DNA of 64,000 nucleotides, from assembly GCA_905236715.1 (NCBI GenBank), contig CAJOMQ010000008.1, positions 1 to 64,000 of the forward strand. The letters are read 5' to 3'. The notes under the pieces were generated by a model. It did no database searches. It saw only the letters and a program-made list of their open reading frames with translations, and had not been told where the DNA came from. Position numbers and translations under genes: made by a program. Source of the stretch: an uncultured Bacilli bacterium. GTDB lineage: Bacteria; Bacillota_I; Bacilli_A; RFN20; CAG-826. Each line of letters starts with the position of its first letter. Positions within the stretch are counted from its first letter, which is position 1. Positions 17,979 through 27,171 of the stretch are shown in pieces.

Positions 17979-19963
17979 TGCCTGCACCAAGAATTAGAGA
18001 AAGAGGCCGTGCTAAAAAAGGCACGATGAAGCGCCTCGTTAAAATTTTATTTAAACGTTATCCTGGTCAATTAACAGTGGCCGCCTTATGTATTGTTTTT
18101 AATGCTTTTTGTAATTTAACTAGTTCCATCTTTGTGGGATTAGTTACCGGTGTTTTAAGTAGCGCGATTCAAACCCACACCAATCCTTTTGATATCAATG
18201 CTAAATTAAGTGCGGCAGTCATGGGTGGTAGCTTTAATATCACCACTAACGCCACTATCTTATTAATCATCATGGCGAGTATCTATGCAGTTGGTGTTTT
18301 CTGTTCCTGGTGGTGGACACGCACGATGGCCATTGTCACGCAAAATTACATGAATGATTTCCGTAAAGCGATGTTTAATCATATGCAAGATTTACCAATC
18401 AAATATTTCGATACACACGCTCATGGTGCCATCATGTCTTTATATACCAACGACGTTGATACCATTAGACAATTCATATCACAATCATTACCAGAAACAT
18501 TAAGAACATTCCTTTCCATTACATTCTCTTTTGTCATGATGTTAATCAATTCTATTTGGATGTCTTTAGTGGTTATTTTCTGTTCTGTTTTGATGGTTTT
18601 AAATACCCGTATCATCGGTGGATCTTCCGCTAAATATTTCATCAAGCAACAAAAACAAGTGGCCACCGTTGAAGGTAATATTGAAGAATCAATCAAAGGT
18701 TTGAAAGTCATTAAAGTATTTTCTCATGAAGATGAATCAATCAAAGAATTTGATGTCATTAATGAAAAATTAAATGAATATGCGACGAGAGCTAATATCA
18801 ACGGTAACATCACAATGCCAATTAACAATAACATTGGTAACTTAATGTATGTTTTAACCGCGGTTATGGGATGTATGATTTTAATCATTCCTGGATTTAA
18901 CAACGTGACATTAAACGGTGTTCATGAACTCAATAGCGGAAATATTGAAGCTTTCTATTCGATGATTCTTTCCTTCTTAATGCTCTGCCGTATGTTCTCC
19001 AATAACATCGGTCAATTCTCACAACAAATCACCTTTATCGTCATGGGTATGGCGGGTGCTTCTCGTTGCTTTGATTTAATTGATGAACAAGAAGAAAAAG
19101 ATGATGGTTATGTCACTCTTGTCCACTGCAAACACGATGAACAAGGTAATATCATTGAAACCGAAGAAAGAACAAGAGACTACGCTTGGAAATACCTCCA
19201 CAAAGATGGCAAATTAGAATATCGTGATTTAAAAGGCGATATCTTACTAGACCAAGTGGATTTCTCTTATGATGGAAATAAATTAGTTTTACAAGATATT
19301 TCTGTTTACGCAAAACCAGGACAAAGTATTGCCTTAGTGGGCGCGACTGGTGCTGGTAAAACCACCATTACTAATTTAATTAACCGTTTCTATCCTTTAG
19401 CGGATGGTAAAGTCCGTTATGACGGCATTAACATCAATAAAATCAAAAAGGAAGATTTAAGAAGATCTTTAGGTATTGTTTTACAAGATGTTAATCTCTT
19501 CCGTGGCACGGTGATGGAAAATATCCGTTATGGCCGATTAGACGCTACTGACGAAGAATGTATTGAAGCCGCTAAAATCGCGAATGCCCACGACTTTATC
19601 ATGCGTTTACCCGAAGGATATAATACTCGTTTAGTGGGTGATGGTCTGAATTTATCGCAAGGGCAAAGACAATTGTTATCAATTGCCCGTGCCGCGGTCG
19701 CCGATGCTCCCGTTTTAATTCTTGATGAAGCCACTTCTTCCATTGATACAAGAACGGAAAAATTAGTGCAAGATGGCATGGATAAATTAATGGAAGGTCG
19801 CACTGTCTTTGTCATCGCGCACCGTTTATCCACGATTCAAAATTGTAACGCCATTATGGTTATGGACCACGGCCACATTATTGAAAGAGGCACCCATGAA
19901 CAATTAATCGCCCAAAAAGGTGTCTATTATCAACTTTATACCGGTGCTTTTGAATTAGAATAA
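17978..19963 (+). CDS. ABC exporter half-transporter, subunit 2 (catalytic)
   Basis: 661 residues, TMD plus NBD. Walker A is GATGAGKT, the signature LSQGQ and Walker B VLILDEATSS with the catalytic Glu. An insert of about 45 charged residues (VTLVHCKHDEQGNIIETEE and following) lies between the membrane part and the NBD, longer than in most relatives. A short basic N-terminal tail precedes TM1. The TAATG overlap with subunit 1 indicates coupled, stoichiometric synthesis of a heterodimer, as in BmrCD or LmrCD-like multidrug exporters. Confidence 0.9.
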   Translation: MPAPRIRERGRAKKGTMKRLVKILFKRYPGQLTVAALCIVFNAFCNLTSSIFVGLVTGVLSSAIQTHTNPFDINAKLSAAVMGGSFNITTNATILLIIMASIYAVGVFCSWWWTRTMAIVTQNYMNDFRKAMFNHMQDLPIKYFDTHAHGAIMSLYTNDVDTIRQFISQSLPETLRTFLSITFSFVMMLINSIWMSLVVIFCSVLMVLNTRIIGGSSAKYFIKQQKQVATVEGNIEESIKGLKVIKVFSHEDESIKEFDVINEKLNEYATRANINGNITMPINNNIGNLMYVLTAVMGCMILIIPGFNNVTLNGVHELNSGNIEAFYSMILSFLMLCRMFSNNIGQFSQQITFIVMGMAGASRCFDLIDEQEEKDDGYVTLVHCKHDEQGNIIETEERTRDYAWKYLHKDGKLEYRDLKGDILLDQVDFSYDGNKLVLQDISVYAKPGQSIALVGATGAGKTTITNLINRFYPLADGKVRYDGININKIKKEDLRRSLGIVLQDVNLFRGTVMENIRYGRLDATDEECIEAAKIANAHDFIMRLPEGYNTRLVGDGLNLSQGQRQLLSIARAAVADAPVLILDEATSSIDTRTEKLVQDGMDKLMEGRTVFVIAHRLSTIQNCNAIMVMDHGHIIERGTHEQLIAQKGVYYQLYTGAFELE

Positions 19964-19969
19964 TTCTCC

Positions 19970-20392
19970 ATGAAAATAATCTTTGTTTGCCACGGCAATA
20001 TTTGTCGCAGTGTCGCTGCCGAATACATTGCTAAACATTTAGATAATAAGCACGAATTCATTTCTCGTGCGACGAGTTTAGAAGAAATTGGTAATGATAT
20101 TTATCCTCCCATGAAAAGGGAATTAGAATTACAAAATATTCCCTATACTAGGCATTATGCGCAAAGGATTAATCAAAGTGATTATGATAACGCCGATTAT
20201 ATCTTCTATATGGATGATGAAAATAGATATTCTCTTAACCGCTTGGTAGAAGATAGAAGAAATATCATTAAACCAATTTATCTATATAGCGAAGGTATTA
20301 CCGAAATTGAAGATCCCTGGTATACGAGAAATTTTCATAAAGTGGTTGAACAACTAAAAATTTGTATCAAGGATATATTAAAAAATATCTGA
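19970..20392 (+). CDS. low-molecular-weight protein tyrosine phosphatase
   Basis: 140 residues. The P-loop CHGNICRS (7-14) fits CX5R(S), and the general acid is in EDPWY (DPW). It dephosphorylates phosphotyrosine or phosphoarginine; which one cannot be told. It starts 6 bases after the ABC exporter genes, so it is probably the last gene of the MarR operon. It ends in TGA immediately before the terminator, good evidence that UGA is a stop in this organism. Confidence 0.9.
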   Translation: MKIIFVCHGNICRSVAAEYIAKHLDNKHEFISRATSLEEIGNDIYPPMKRELELQNIPYTRHYAQRINQSDYDNADYIFYMDDENRYSLNRLVEDRRNIIKPIYLYSEGITEIEDPWYTRNFHKVVEQLKICIKDILKNI

Positions 20393-20396
20393 AAAG

Positions 20397-20420
20397 AAAA
20401 CGGGTTTTGCGCCCGTTTTA
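20397..20420. terminator. bidirectional terminator
   Basis: AAAACGGG-TTTTGCG-CCCGTTTTA between convergent genes. Confidence 0.85.
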
Positions 20421-20421
20421 T

Positions 20422-21834
20422 TTATGGCTCGTAAAGATGACCAATGTAAGATGTTGAACTCGTTATCTGTGAGATAGTCGATAATGACATAGTCATAAAT
20501 GAATTATAAGTACCCAGATAAAATTCACCATTACTGGTTGTGGTCAATAAGGCGTTATAATCGCTAGAAAACCGCCACACACTGGTTGGAGATGAGTCAA
20601 AAGATATATTGTTATGAGTACCACTGGCCACAGCGTTGAGGTATTTATTACCAACTTTCACGTTATAACCATCACCACTAGCGGTTAAAACGACATTCGC
20701 GGCATCTGCTTTATTGGTGGTTGTCTCCGCGTAATACGTATTAGCGATATTACCAGTCATATAGCATTGTTGTTTCACACCACCTTGATAAACACCCAAT
20801 TTATAAGTGTGATTTGTCTGTGGATTTGTTACTGGAGTATCTTCTTCAGGAACGACATCTCCACCATCGCCACCTTCATCATATGATCCAGCACAAATAG
20901 AACGGGTTTTGTCATTAAAATTACCCCAAATGCGGCAGCCAAAAGAACGGTTATCGACAAAGGGATTTCTAATGCCTAATGCACCATATAAATATTCATT
21001 GCGGATTCTTTCGGTTTCATCAATTTCATAAGTGAGATTCCATTCCAATAATTGGGATAAAATACCCATCTTATTAGCACCTGATACATAAGCAGTTGTA
21101 TCATCTAATTCAAGACTCGCACTATTTTTGCCAGGGTGATGCCACCATGTGGTAGCGGTATATAAAATAGCTCTTGCGGCAATGCCGCGATATTTTAACA
21201 AGGCTCCAGTAGCACCAGTTCCGGGATCATAAGAACCAGTTACTAAACCATAGACATTATTGCCTCTGGAACTATTATCGTTAGAATCACAAGGAGCAAT
21301 TACCCATGGATCACCACATGGGCCAGAACCTTCACCAGTGCCACGAGAATTAGGCCAAATATGTTCTTTATTCCAGGAAGTATTGTTACCGCTTTTATCG
21401 GTGTAATACAAAACTGTGTCATTAGAATTAGAAGGGGAACGATAGGCTCCTTTAAAATATGTACTGACATTTTTATAAGTCAATGAACTGGGTGTAATTT
21501 TAAAACTCCCATAGACCAAATTTTCTAATGCGGAGCGTAATTCACTACCAGATAAAGAACTATCGATGGATTGATAATATTTCGCCGCAGTTTCTGATTC
21601 ATAAGAATCACTATATGAATATGTAGTCGAACTAGATGTGGATGTACTAGAGGATGTAGATGAACTAGTGGATGTACTTATCGAGGTGCTCTCGGAAGAA
21701 TTAGAGGAACTACTTTCGCTTGTGGAAGAACTATCTTCTTGACCACCACTATTTGATGGTAATGTGTGTCTTTGGCATGCACTCAAAAGCAACACACCTG
21801 TCATTAGCATAAATGCGATAGTTTTTCTTTTCAT
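20422..21834 (-). CDS. endonuclease I family lipoprotein
   Basis: 470 residues. The signal peptide ends in the lipobox LLLSAC. A low-complexity Ser/Thr linker of about 45 residues follows, then an endonuclease I domain (about 75-320) with WNKEHIWPNSRG, the histidine motif of EndA-like nucleases, and DSNDNSSRGNNVYG. A C-terminal domain of about 130 residues (beta-rich, after VVPEEDTPVTN) may bind a ligand. It would degrade extracellular DNA or RNA for nutrients. It is probably cotranscribed with the CPBP gene 14 bases upstream. Confidence 0.85.
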   Translation of the reverse strand: MKRKTIAFMLMTGVLLLSACQRHTLPSNSGGQEDSSSTSESSSSNSSESTSISTSTSSSTSSSTSTSSSTTYSYSDSYESETAAKYYQSIDSSLSGSELRSALENLVYGSFKITPSSLTYKNVSTYFKGAYRSPSNSNDTVLYYTDKSGNNTSWNKEHIWPNSRGTGEGSGPCGDPWVIAPCDSNDNSSRGNNVYGLVTGSYDPGTGATGALLKYRGIAARAILYTATTWWHHPGKNSASLELDDTTAYVSGANKMGILSQLLEWNLTYEIDETERIRNEYLYGALGIRNPFVDNRSFGCRIWGNFNDKTRSICAGSYDEGGDGGDVVPEEDTPVTNPQTNHTYKLGVYQGGVKQQCYMTGNIANTYYAETTTNKADAANVVLTASGDGYNVKVGNKYLNAVASGTHNNISFDSSPTSVWRFSSDYNALLTTTSNGEFYLGTYNSFMTMSLSTISQITSSTSYIGHLYEP

Positions 21835-21848
21835 AATTCTCCCCTAAA

Positions 21849-22616
21849 TTAACGATTTTCCCTTTTGGTGAAAACGAAATAAAATAGACATAAATATGCT
21901 ATACCGAATGCGGCAAAACATAAACAGTTGATTAAATATGGAATATTAAAAGACCCGTCTGAGAAAATAATATTATCAGTAATCCAAACATTATTTATGA
22001 GATTGAAGAAAAAATTAAAAATAATGGGTAAGAATAAATTATTTGTGTATTCATATAAAAAGCCTAAACATACACCGATATAGAAAGTAAAGGCAATCAT
22101 TGTCAAATCAGTCCAGCCCCATGAAGAAGGATCGGTGATATTCCAATAAGAAATAATGGAGAAAATAGAACAGGCAGCGAATATAGCGCTGACAATGAGA
22201 ATTTTGATGAGCTTAGATTGCACGCGGAAGTTTTTCTGAATAACAAAACGGAAAACCATTTCTTCCGCAAAGGCGGCTAATAAAGCATGAACAACACCCA
22301 AGATAAATGTTAAATCCCATGTCACTCCAACAGTGCCTTTTTGAATAACGGTTAAATAAAATAAATTACAAAACGCAATTAAAAATAAGGGGAGTAATAG
22401 AAAACTATTGCGGTGATTTATCTTTCCTTGAAATAAATGGGCAACACCCGTAAATCTCACGAATAGAATCGCAAAGACAATAAAAGCAGACATTAAGCCA
22501 ATACGGATCCATAAACGGATATCAACGTCCGGAGTTAATAAATTAACAGGGAAGATGATAATGAGGATAAATACCGCTAATAAAATAATAATGTCCCAGA
22601 ATTTTTTTCTATCCAT
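21849..22616 (-). CDS. CPBP-family membrane protein, possibly inactive
   Basis: 255 residues from the ATG at 22616; a TTG at 22655 would add 13. It has about 7-8 membrane segments and the CPBP (CAAX protease/bacteriocin-processing) motif EEMVFRF, fitting EExxxR. The usual following motifs carry conserved histidines; in the corresponding stretches (IFAACSIFS and PIIFNFFFNL) I see none, so the protease may have lost activity. Family members process peptides or act as membrane adaptors. Confidence 0.7.
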   Translation of the reverse strand: MDRKKFWDIIILLAVFILIIIFPVNLLTPDVDIRLWIRIGLMSAFIVFAILFVRFTGVAHLFQGKINHRNSFLLLPLFLIAFCNLFYLTVIQKGTVGVTWDLTFILGVVHALLAAFAEEMVFRFVIQKNFRVQSKLIKILIVSAIFAACSIFSIISYWNITDPSSWGWTDLTMIAFTFYIGVCLGFLYEYTNNLFLPIIFNFFFNLINNVWITDNIIFSDGSFNIPYLINCLCFAAFGIAYLCLFYFVFTKRENR

Positions 22617-22710
22617 AAGTCTATTTATAATACCTATTTTATGGTAAAAGGGCAAACATTTCCCAATAGACTTAACAAATTTTTAAAAATTGTTAAGGGA
22701 CATTATTTCT

Positions 22711-23802
22711 TTATTTTTTAATGATAACGATTTGATTGTCCTTATAATTAACAAGGTATGTGGATTTGGTATCCACTTCTTGGGCGATGATTTTTGTGGC
22801 AATTCTGGTTTCAATTTCATTTTGAATAAAGCGCTTGATAGGTCTAGCTCCATATGTGGGAGAATAAGCACTATCGAGGATATACTTCTTCAAATTGTCA
22901 GAGAATGTGAAATTATAATAAGATTCTTTTAATCTTTCATTTAATTGATTAAGCATCTTATCAACAATCTTTAACTGTGTATCTTTATTCAATGGTTTGA
23001 AATAAACAATTTCATCAATACGGTTAAGAAATTCTGGTTTAAAAGTTTGATGTAATAATGTCTCAACTTCATCAACCTTTCCTTCTAAAAGATATTCACT
23101 TCCTAAATTAGAAGTCATAATGATGACAGTGTTTTTAAAATCCACAACACGGCCTTGTGAATCCGTTAAGCGTCCATCATCAAGCATTTGTAATAACAAA
23201 TTGAAAACTTCTGGATGGGCTTTTTCGATTTCATCAAATAACACAATTGAATAAGGATTTCTTCTCACCTTTTCGGTTAATTGGCCACCCTCTTCATAAC
23301 CGACATATCCTGGAGGGGCACCAATTAAGCGTGAAGTGGAGAATTTTTCCATATATTCCGACATATCAATGCGAATAATATGGGATTCACTATCGAATAA
23401 AGCTTCTGCAAGAGTTTTCGCCACTTCCGTTTTACCAACACCAGTGGGGCCCAAGAATAGAAAACTACCAATTGGTCTATTGCTATCTTTAATCCCCGCT
23501 CTTTGACGTAATATGGCGTTACTCACCAGGGTTAAAGCTTCATCTTGACCAATAACTCTTTTTTGTAAAATATTCTTTAAATCTAAGACTTTTTCTCTGT
23601 CACCTTTAGTTATTTTATTTAAAGGAATGTTAGTTTGTTTAGAAATGATTTTGGCAATTTCGTCTTCATCCACTACTTCAGAAATTAAAGGTGTAGCATC
23701 ATTAGTTTGACCTTCAATTTCTTTTAATTTCTTTTCTAATGCAGGAATCGTTTTATATTGCAATTCCCCTGCTTTTTCATATTCAGCATGAGAATAAGCC
23801 AC
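22711..23802 (-). CDS. clpB: ClpB disaggregase, C-terminal piece of a gene split by TGA
   Basis: 363 residues in the same frame as the upstream piece, separated by 26 sense codons and one TGA (23883-23881). It starts within the coiled-coil middle domain and carries the second AAA+ module: Walker A GPTGVGKT, Walker B IVLFDEIEKAH, and the pore motif GYVGYEEGG, then the ClpB D2-small domain. The apparent start is a GTG without a ribosome binding site. It is either not made alone or needs readthrough; a sequencing error at the TGA is possible. Confidence 0.9.
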   Translation of the reverse strand: MAYSHAEYEKAGELQYKTIPALEKKLKEIEGQTNDATPLISEVVDEDEIAKIISKQTNIPLNKITKGDREKVLDLKNILQKRVIGQDEALTLVSNAILRQRAGIKDSNRPIGSFLFLGPTGVGKTEVAKTLAEALFDSESHIIRIDMSEYMEKFSTSRLIGAPPGYVGYEEGGQLTEKVRRNPYSIVLFDEIEKAHPEVFNLLLQMLDDGRLTDSQGRVVDFKNTVIIMTSNLGSEYLLEGKVDEVETLLHQTFKPEFLNRIDEIVYFKPLNKDTQLKIVDKMLNQLNERLKESYYNFTFSDNLKKYILDSAYSPTYGARPIKRFIQNEIETRIATKIIAQEVDTKSTYLVNYKDNQIVIIKK

Positions 23803-23880
23803 ATCTAAATCAAATTTAGCTTGTTCTAGTTCCTTTTTGATATTTTTGGCTTCGACAATATTTTTCTTTTCGACTTGCCA

Positions 23881-24819
23881 TCATTGTTTTTCTTTTTCTT
23901 TTAACAAGGATAAATCTTTATTAAGAGCTTCTAATCTCTTTTTAGAAGATTCGTCACTTTCTTTATTTAAAGCGGCTTTTTCAATTTCTAATTGACGAAT
24001 CTTTCTTTCTAATTCATCTAATTCAGCGGGCATGGATTCAATTTCTACTTTAATAGATGCACAGGCTTCATCCACTAAATCGATTGCCTTATCCGGCAAG
24101 AAACGAGAAGTTAAATAACGATTAGATAAAGTGGCCGCGGCAATTAAAGCACCATCGGTGATTTTCACACCATGGAAACTTTCAAAGCGGCTCTTTAATC
24201 CTCTTAAAATAGAAATGGTATCTTCCACACTTGGTTCATTAATTAAAACGGGTTGGAATCTTCTTTCTAAAGCGCGATCTTTTTCAATATATTCACGGTA
24301 CTCGTTTAAAGTAGTCGCGCCAATACAATCAATTTCTCCACGCGCCAACATAGGCTTAAGCATATTAGAAGCATCAAGAGCACCATCGGCTTTACCAGCA
24401 CCGACAATAAGATGAATTTCATCGATAAAAAGAATAATTTTTCCTTCGCTTGCTTTAATTTTATTAAGCACAGCTTTTAATCTTTCTTCAAATTCACCAC
24501 GATATTTAGCGCCCGCGACTAAGGCTCCCATATCGAGTTCATAAATTTGTTTATCTTTTAAAGTTAAAGGAACATCGTCTTTAACAATTCGTTCCGCTAA
24601 GCCTTCTAATATCGCGGTTTTGCCAACCCCTGGTTCACCGATTAATATGACATTGTTTTTGGTTTTTCTCGCTAAGATTTGGATAATTTTTCTAATCTCT
24701 TCATCACGACCGATGACAGGATCAATTTTTCCTTTTTTCACATCGTCATTGATGATACGTCCAAATTTTTGTAAGACATTTTCATCATTTTCATAATTAG
24801 GCATTTCATTCATTTGCAT
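23881..24819 (-). CDS. clpB: ClpB disaggregase, N-terminal piece lacking the N domain
   Basis: 312 residues. It begins almost directly at AAA+ module 1 ([20 protein letters not shown]), so the usual N-terminal Clp domain of about 150 residues is absent. Walker A GEPGVGKT and Walker [10 protein letters not shown] are present, and the frame enters the middle domain before stopping at TGA in KEKQ-stop-WQVEKK. An AAGGAGG ribosome binding site fits the ATG at 24819. CIRCE and a TATAAT box lie directly upstream, so HrcA represses it and heat induces it. ClpB dissolves aggregates with DnaK. Confidence 0.92.
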   Translation of the reverse strand: MQMNEMPNYENDENVLQKFGRIINDDVKKGKIDPVIGRDEEIRKIIQILARKTKNNVILIGEPGVGKTAILEGLAERIVKDDVPLTLKDKQIYELDMGALVAGAKYRGEFEERLKAVLNKIKASEGKIILFIDEIHLIVGAGKADGALDASNMLKPMLARGEIDCIGATTLNEYREYIEKDRALERRFQPVLINEPSVEDTISILRGLKSRFESFHGVKITDGALIAAATLSNRYLTSRFLPDKAIDLVDEACASIKVEIESMPAELDELERKIRQLEIEKAALNKESDESSKKRLEALNKDLSLLKEKEKQ

Positions 24820-24842
24820 AAACTAGTCCTCCTTATATCTCC

Positions 24843-24883
24843 ATTATATTACAAAATTAGCACTCTGCAAGAGAGAGTGCTAA
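24843..24883 (-). promoter_or_regulatory. clpB promoter with CIRCE (HrcA operator)
   Basis: TTAGCACTC (24857-24865), a 9-base spacer, and GAGTGCTAA (24875-24883) match the CIRCE consensus exactly. A TATAAT -10 box on the minus strand is at 24848-24843, with TTGCAG inside CIRCE as the -35, 16 bases away. HrcA binding would cover the promoter. Confidence 0.95.
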
Positions 24884-24943
24884 ATATTTTATGTAATTTA
24901 TAAAATAAATTAAATTTTTAAATTCACTAAAATAGGTCTTTTT

Positions 24944-24983
24944 TATCAACAAAGTTGATATTATTTTCTAATCAGTCTATGAT
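24944..24983 (+). promoter_or_regulatory. promoter and palindrome of the acyl-ACP thioesterase gene
   Basis: TTGATA (24955-24960) and TATGAT (24978-24983) are 17 bases apart. The -35 lies in the perfect palindrome TATCAACAAAGTTGATA (24944-24960), a likely operator. The ATG at 24990 is 6 bases after the -10 with no ribosome binding site, so the mRNA is probably leaderless. A near-identical palindrome is at 46572-46588. Confidence 0.65.
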
Positions 24984-24989
24984 TATTCC

Positions 24990-25703
24990 ATGACAACAGA
25001 AAAAATCATTATTAGCAGCAATGATATCGACGCGAATTTGAACCTCAAATTAGCGGCTTTTTTTCGTATCATGCAAGATGTTATTATGCACGATACAAAC
25101 CTTGTGGGAATCGGTGCTTCTGATTTAAGAAAACAAAATATATTATGGGTCATTACACGTGTACAAGTAGAAATTTCACGTATGCCTAAATATGAAGAAG
25201 AAGTAACATGTATTACCTACCCAGGCGCGGATTTAAAAATGTTTTATCCCCGTTATTTCCGTATGGTGGACAAAGATGGAAATATATTAGTTAATTTATC
25301 TTCCGTTTGGGCAATCATTGACGCCACTACTAGAAGACCTATTTTAAAATGCCCATTCCAAGAAAAATTATATGAAGAACATTTAGTTGATGAATTGCCT
25401 TTACCGAGCAAAATCAACGTGGAAGATGAATTAAATTTAAAAGAAGAAAGAAAGATTCATTATAGTGAAGTTGATTTAAATAACCACTTAAACAATACCC
25501 GTTATATTGAATTAATTTCCGATATTCACGATTCATCGTTCCATTTAGATCATCCCACTATTTCTTTAGAACTCAATTATCTAAAAGAAATTCATGAAAA
25601 CGCACATATTTCCATATATTCAAATGATAAAAATCCCGAAATTTTAGAAGTAAAAAGCGATGAAAATGTTAACTTCATCGCTCGTATCACTTACAAAGAA
25701 TAA
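24990..25703 (+). CDS. acyl-ACP thioesterase (FatA/FatB family)
   Basis: 237 residues, a double-hotdog protein. The motif DLNNHLNNTRYIEL near residue 160 carries the conserved Asn/His of the second hotdog; the N-terminal half starts with the thioesterase opening (SSNDIDANLNLKLAAFFRIM). It releases free fatty acids from acyl-ACP, setting chain length. It stands alone, convergent with cysE with only 5 bases between the stops. Confidence 0.88.
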   Translation: MTTEKIIISSNDIDANLNLKLAAFFRIMQDVIMHDTNLVGIGASDLRKQNILWVITRVQVEISRMPKYEEEVTCITYPGADLKMFYPRYFRMVDKDGNILVNLSSVWAIIDATTRRPILKCPFQEKLYEEHLVDELPLPSKINVEDELNLKEERKIHYSEVDLNNHLNNTRYIELISDIHDSSFHLDHPTISLELNYLKEIHENAHISIYSNDKNPEILEVKSDENVNFIARITYKE

Positions 25704-25708
25704 ATATA

Positions 25709-26410
25709 TTATTTCTTACTAATAACTAAATCAGGTTTACCAATTAAAACACGTGTATTGTCGGGTACCGAATCGGTTAAGAAGACATTGCCACCGATAG
25801 TCACATTATTACCGATAACAATATCACCCAAGATAGAAGCATTAGAATAAATGGTCACATAATTGCCAATTGTTGGATGGCGTTTTATGTTGTGCATCTT
25901 TCTTCCCGCGGATAAAGATAACGCTCCTAAAGTGACACCTTGATACATTTTCACATGATGCCCCACAATCGCTGTGGCACCAATGACAATCCCCGTGCCG
26001 TGATCAATAAAAAATGGGGAAGATATTTGGGCATTAGGATGAATATCAATGCCAGTTAAAGTATGGGCTTCTTCGGAAATAATTCGCGAAGGTAAATAGA
26101 TACCTAATTTATGTAATTCATGGGCAATACGATAATAAACAATGGCTTTATAGCCAGGATATGTCAATAAAACTTCTTCTTCATCGTATATCGCTGGATC
26201 GCTATCCATAAAAAAATTTAAATCTTCTTTTAACTTTGAAGATACGTTATCTAAAGAAGCGAAAAATTGTTGAAAATGACTAACATTATCATCGATATAT
26301 TGACAGAATAATTTTTCGACTTTAGCGATGTCTTGACATTCGCAATCAATCACTTTTTTGATGGCTTCATCCAAAAAGAGTAAGATACCTTGTTTATTAA
26401 TTTGCTCCAT
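25709..26410 (-). CDS. cysE: serine O-acetyltransferase
   Basis: 233 residues. An alpha-helical N-terminal domain of about 115 residues is followed by left-handed beta-helix hexapeptide repeats: HGTGIVIGATAIVG, KMYQGVTLGALS, KRHPTIGNYVTIYSNASILG. The catalytic His of family members lies in DHGTG. It acetylates serine with acetyl-CoA in the first step of cysteine synthesis. It is the longer (EpsC/CysE) form, not a maltose acetyltransferase. It shares an apparent operon with the zinc-ribbon protein 9 bases upstream. Confidence 0.85.
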   Translation of the reverse strand: MEQINKQGILLFLDEAIKKVIDCECQDIAKVEKLFCQYIDDNVSHFQQFFASLDNVSSKLKEDLNFFMDSDPAIYDEEEVLLTYPGYKAIVYYRIAHELHKLGIYLPSRIISEEAHTLTGIDIHPNAQISSPFFIDHGTGIVIGATAIVGHHVKMYQGVTLGALSLSAGRKMHNIKRHPTIGNYVTIYSNASILGDIVIGNNVTIGGNVFLTDSVPDNTRVLIGKPDLVISKK

Positions 26411-26419
26411 AAATTTTAT

Positions 26420-27049
26420 TTAGTTAAAAAACATGCGCAATCCTTCATATAAGAATTGTTCAATATATGGGCGAGGATCATTACCAATCCAGCTTTCCAC
26501 GACATCGAAATATAAATAGGCAAGTAAGCCCGCAACCCAAGCGAGCAATAAGATAATTCCTAAAATAATGGCAATTACTCCAAATATTTTAGCTAAGATA
26601 GAAAAAGCTTTAATCCTTTTCACGCCTTTACCAGATAAAGCAGTAGCAACAATACCAAAAGCAAAAGCAAATAAGCTAGAGCCGATACCAATACCAAAGC
26701 GAAGCATTATTGTGCTTGTTGGGCCCATTGGCAATAAAGTATCACTAACGTTATAGGCAATGATTAAAATCGCGGCAACACCAAAAATAAAGCCAATCAA
26801 AGATTTGACATGGAATGGTTCTTTATTTTCTGGGACTTCTTCTTTGACTTCCGCAGGTTCTTGTTTAATTTCTTGCGCTTCTTGTTTGACTTCCACAACT
26901 TCTGGTTTTGGTTCAGAAACTTCCTCTTTCGTTTCTTTCGCTTCTACATGCGGCACTTCGGGAGGAAAGAATTCCACACCACAAGTGGGACAAAATTTTG
27001 GCGCTTCATCAAAAATTGTTTCACATTTTGGACATTTGAATTTTGGCAT
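26420..27049 (-). CDS. zinc-ribbon membrane protein of unknown function
   Basis: 209 residues. An N-terminal zinc ribbon (CPKC then CPTC, Cys7/10 and Cys21/24) is followed by a Glu/Lys/Val-rich linker of about 55 residues and three to four membrane segments. The linker repeats the pattern EV-K-E. Function unknown; such proteins are common in this group and may sense or organise membrane complexes. The start has an AGAGG-like ribosome binding site. Confidence 0.6.
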   Translation of the reverse strand: MPKFKCPKCETIFDEAPKFCPTCGVEFFPPEVPHVEAKETKEEVSEPKPEVVEVKQEAQEIKQEPAEVKEEVPENKEPFHVKSLIGFIFGVAAILIIAYNVSDTLLPMGPTSTIMLRFGIGIGSSLFAFAFGIVATALSGKGVKRIKAFSILAKIFGVIAIILGIILLLAWVAGLLAYLYFDVVESWIGNDPRPYIEQFLYEGLRMFFN

Positions 27050-27121
27050 AATGAATACCTCTTGTGCTTAATATTATACAAAAAATAAATATTATTGCTA
27101 TTTTTTATTATGAATAAAGAA

Positions 27122-27158
27122 AAAGACCCTCTTGCTAGAGATTTAGCATTTGGGTCTT
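27122..27158 (-). terminator. terminator of the lipoprotein gene
   Basis: AAGACCC and GGGTCTT with an inner TGCTA/TAGCA stem, followed on the minus strand by TTTTC. Confidence 0.8.
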
Positions 27159-27171
27159 GGATTCCTTTAAA

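Noticed and set aside
20397..20420. Readthrough extension of the phosphatase beyond its TGA
   Set aside because: It would translate through a terminator hairpin and has no family counterpart.
21620..21740. Short tandem DNA repeat in the nuclease gene as a phase-variation tract
   Set aside because: The repeats are imperfect Ser/Thr codons of a linker, without a uniform repeat unit that would slip.
23803..23883. UGA recoded to tryptophan (genetic code 4) as the explanation of the clpB stop
   Set aside because: The LMW phosphatase ends in TGA directly before its terminator, mfd uses an ATGA overlap with the next start, and Trp in the long housekeeping genes is TGG with no other internal TGA.
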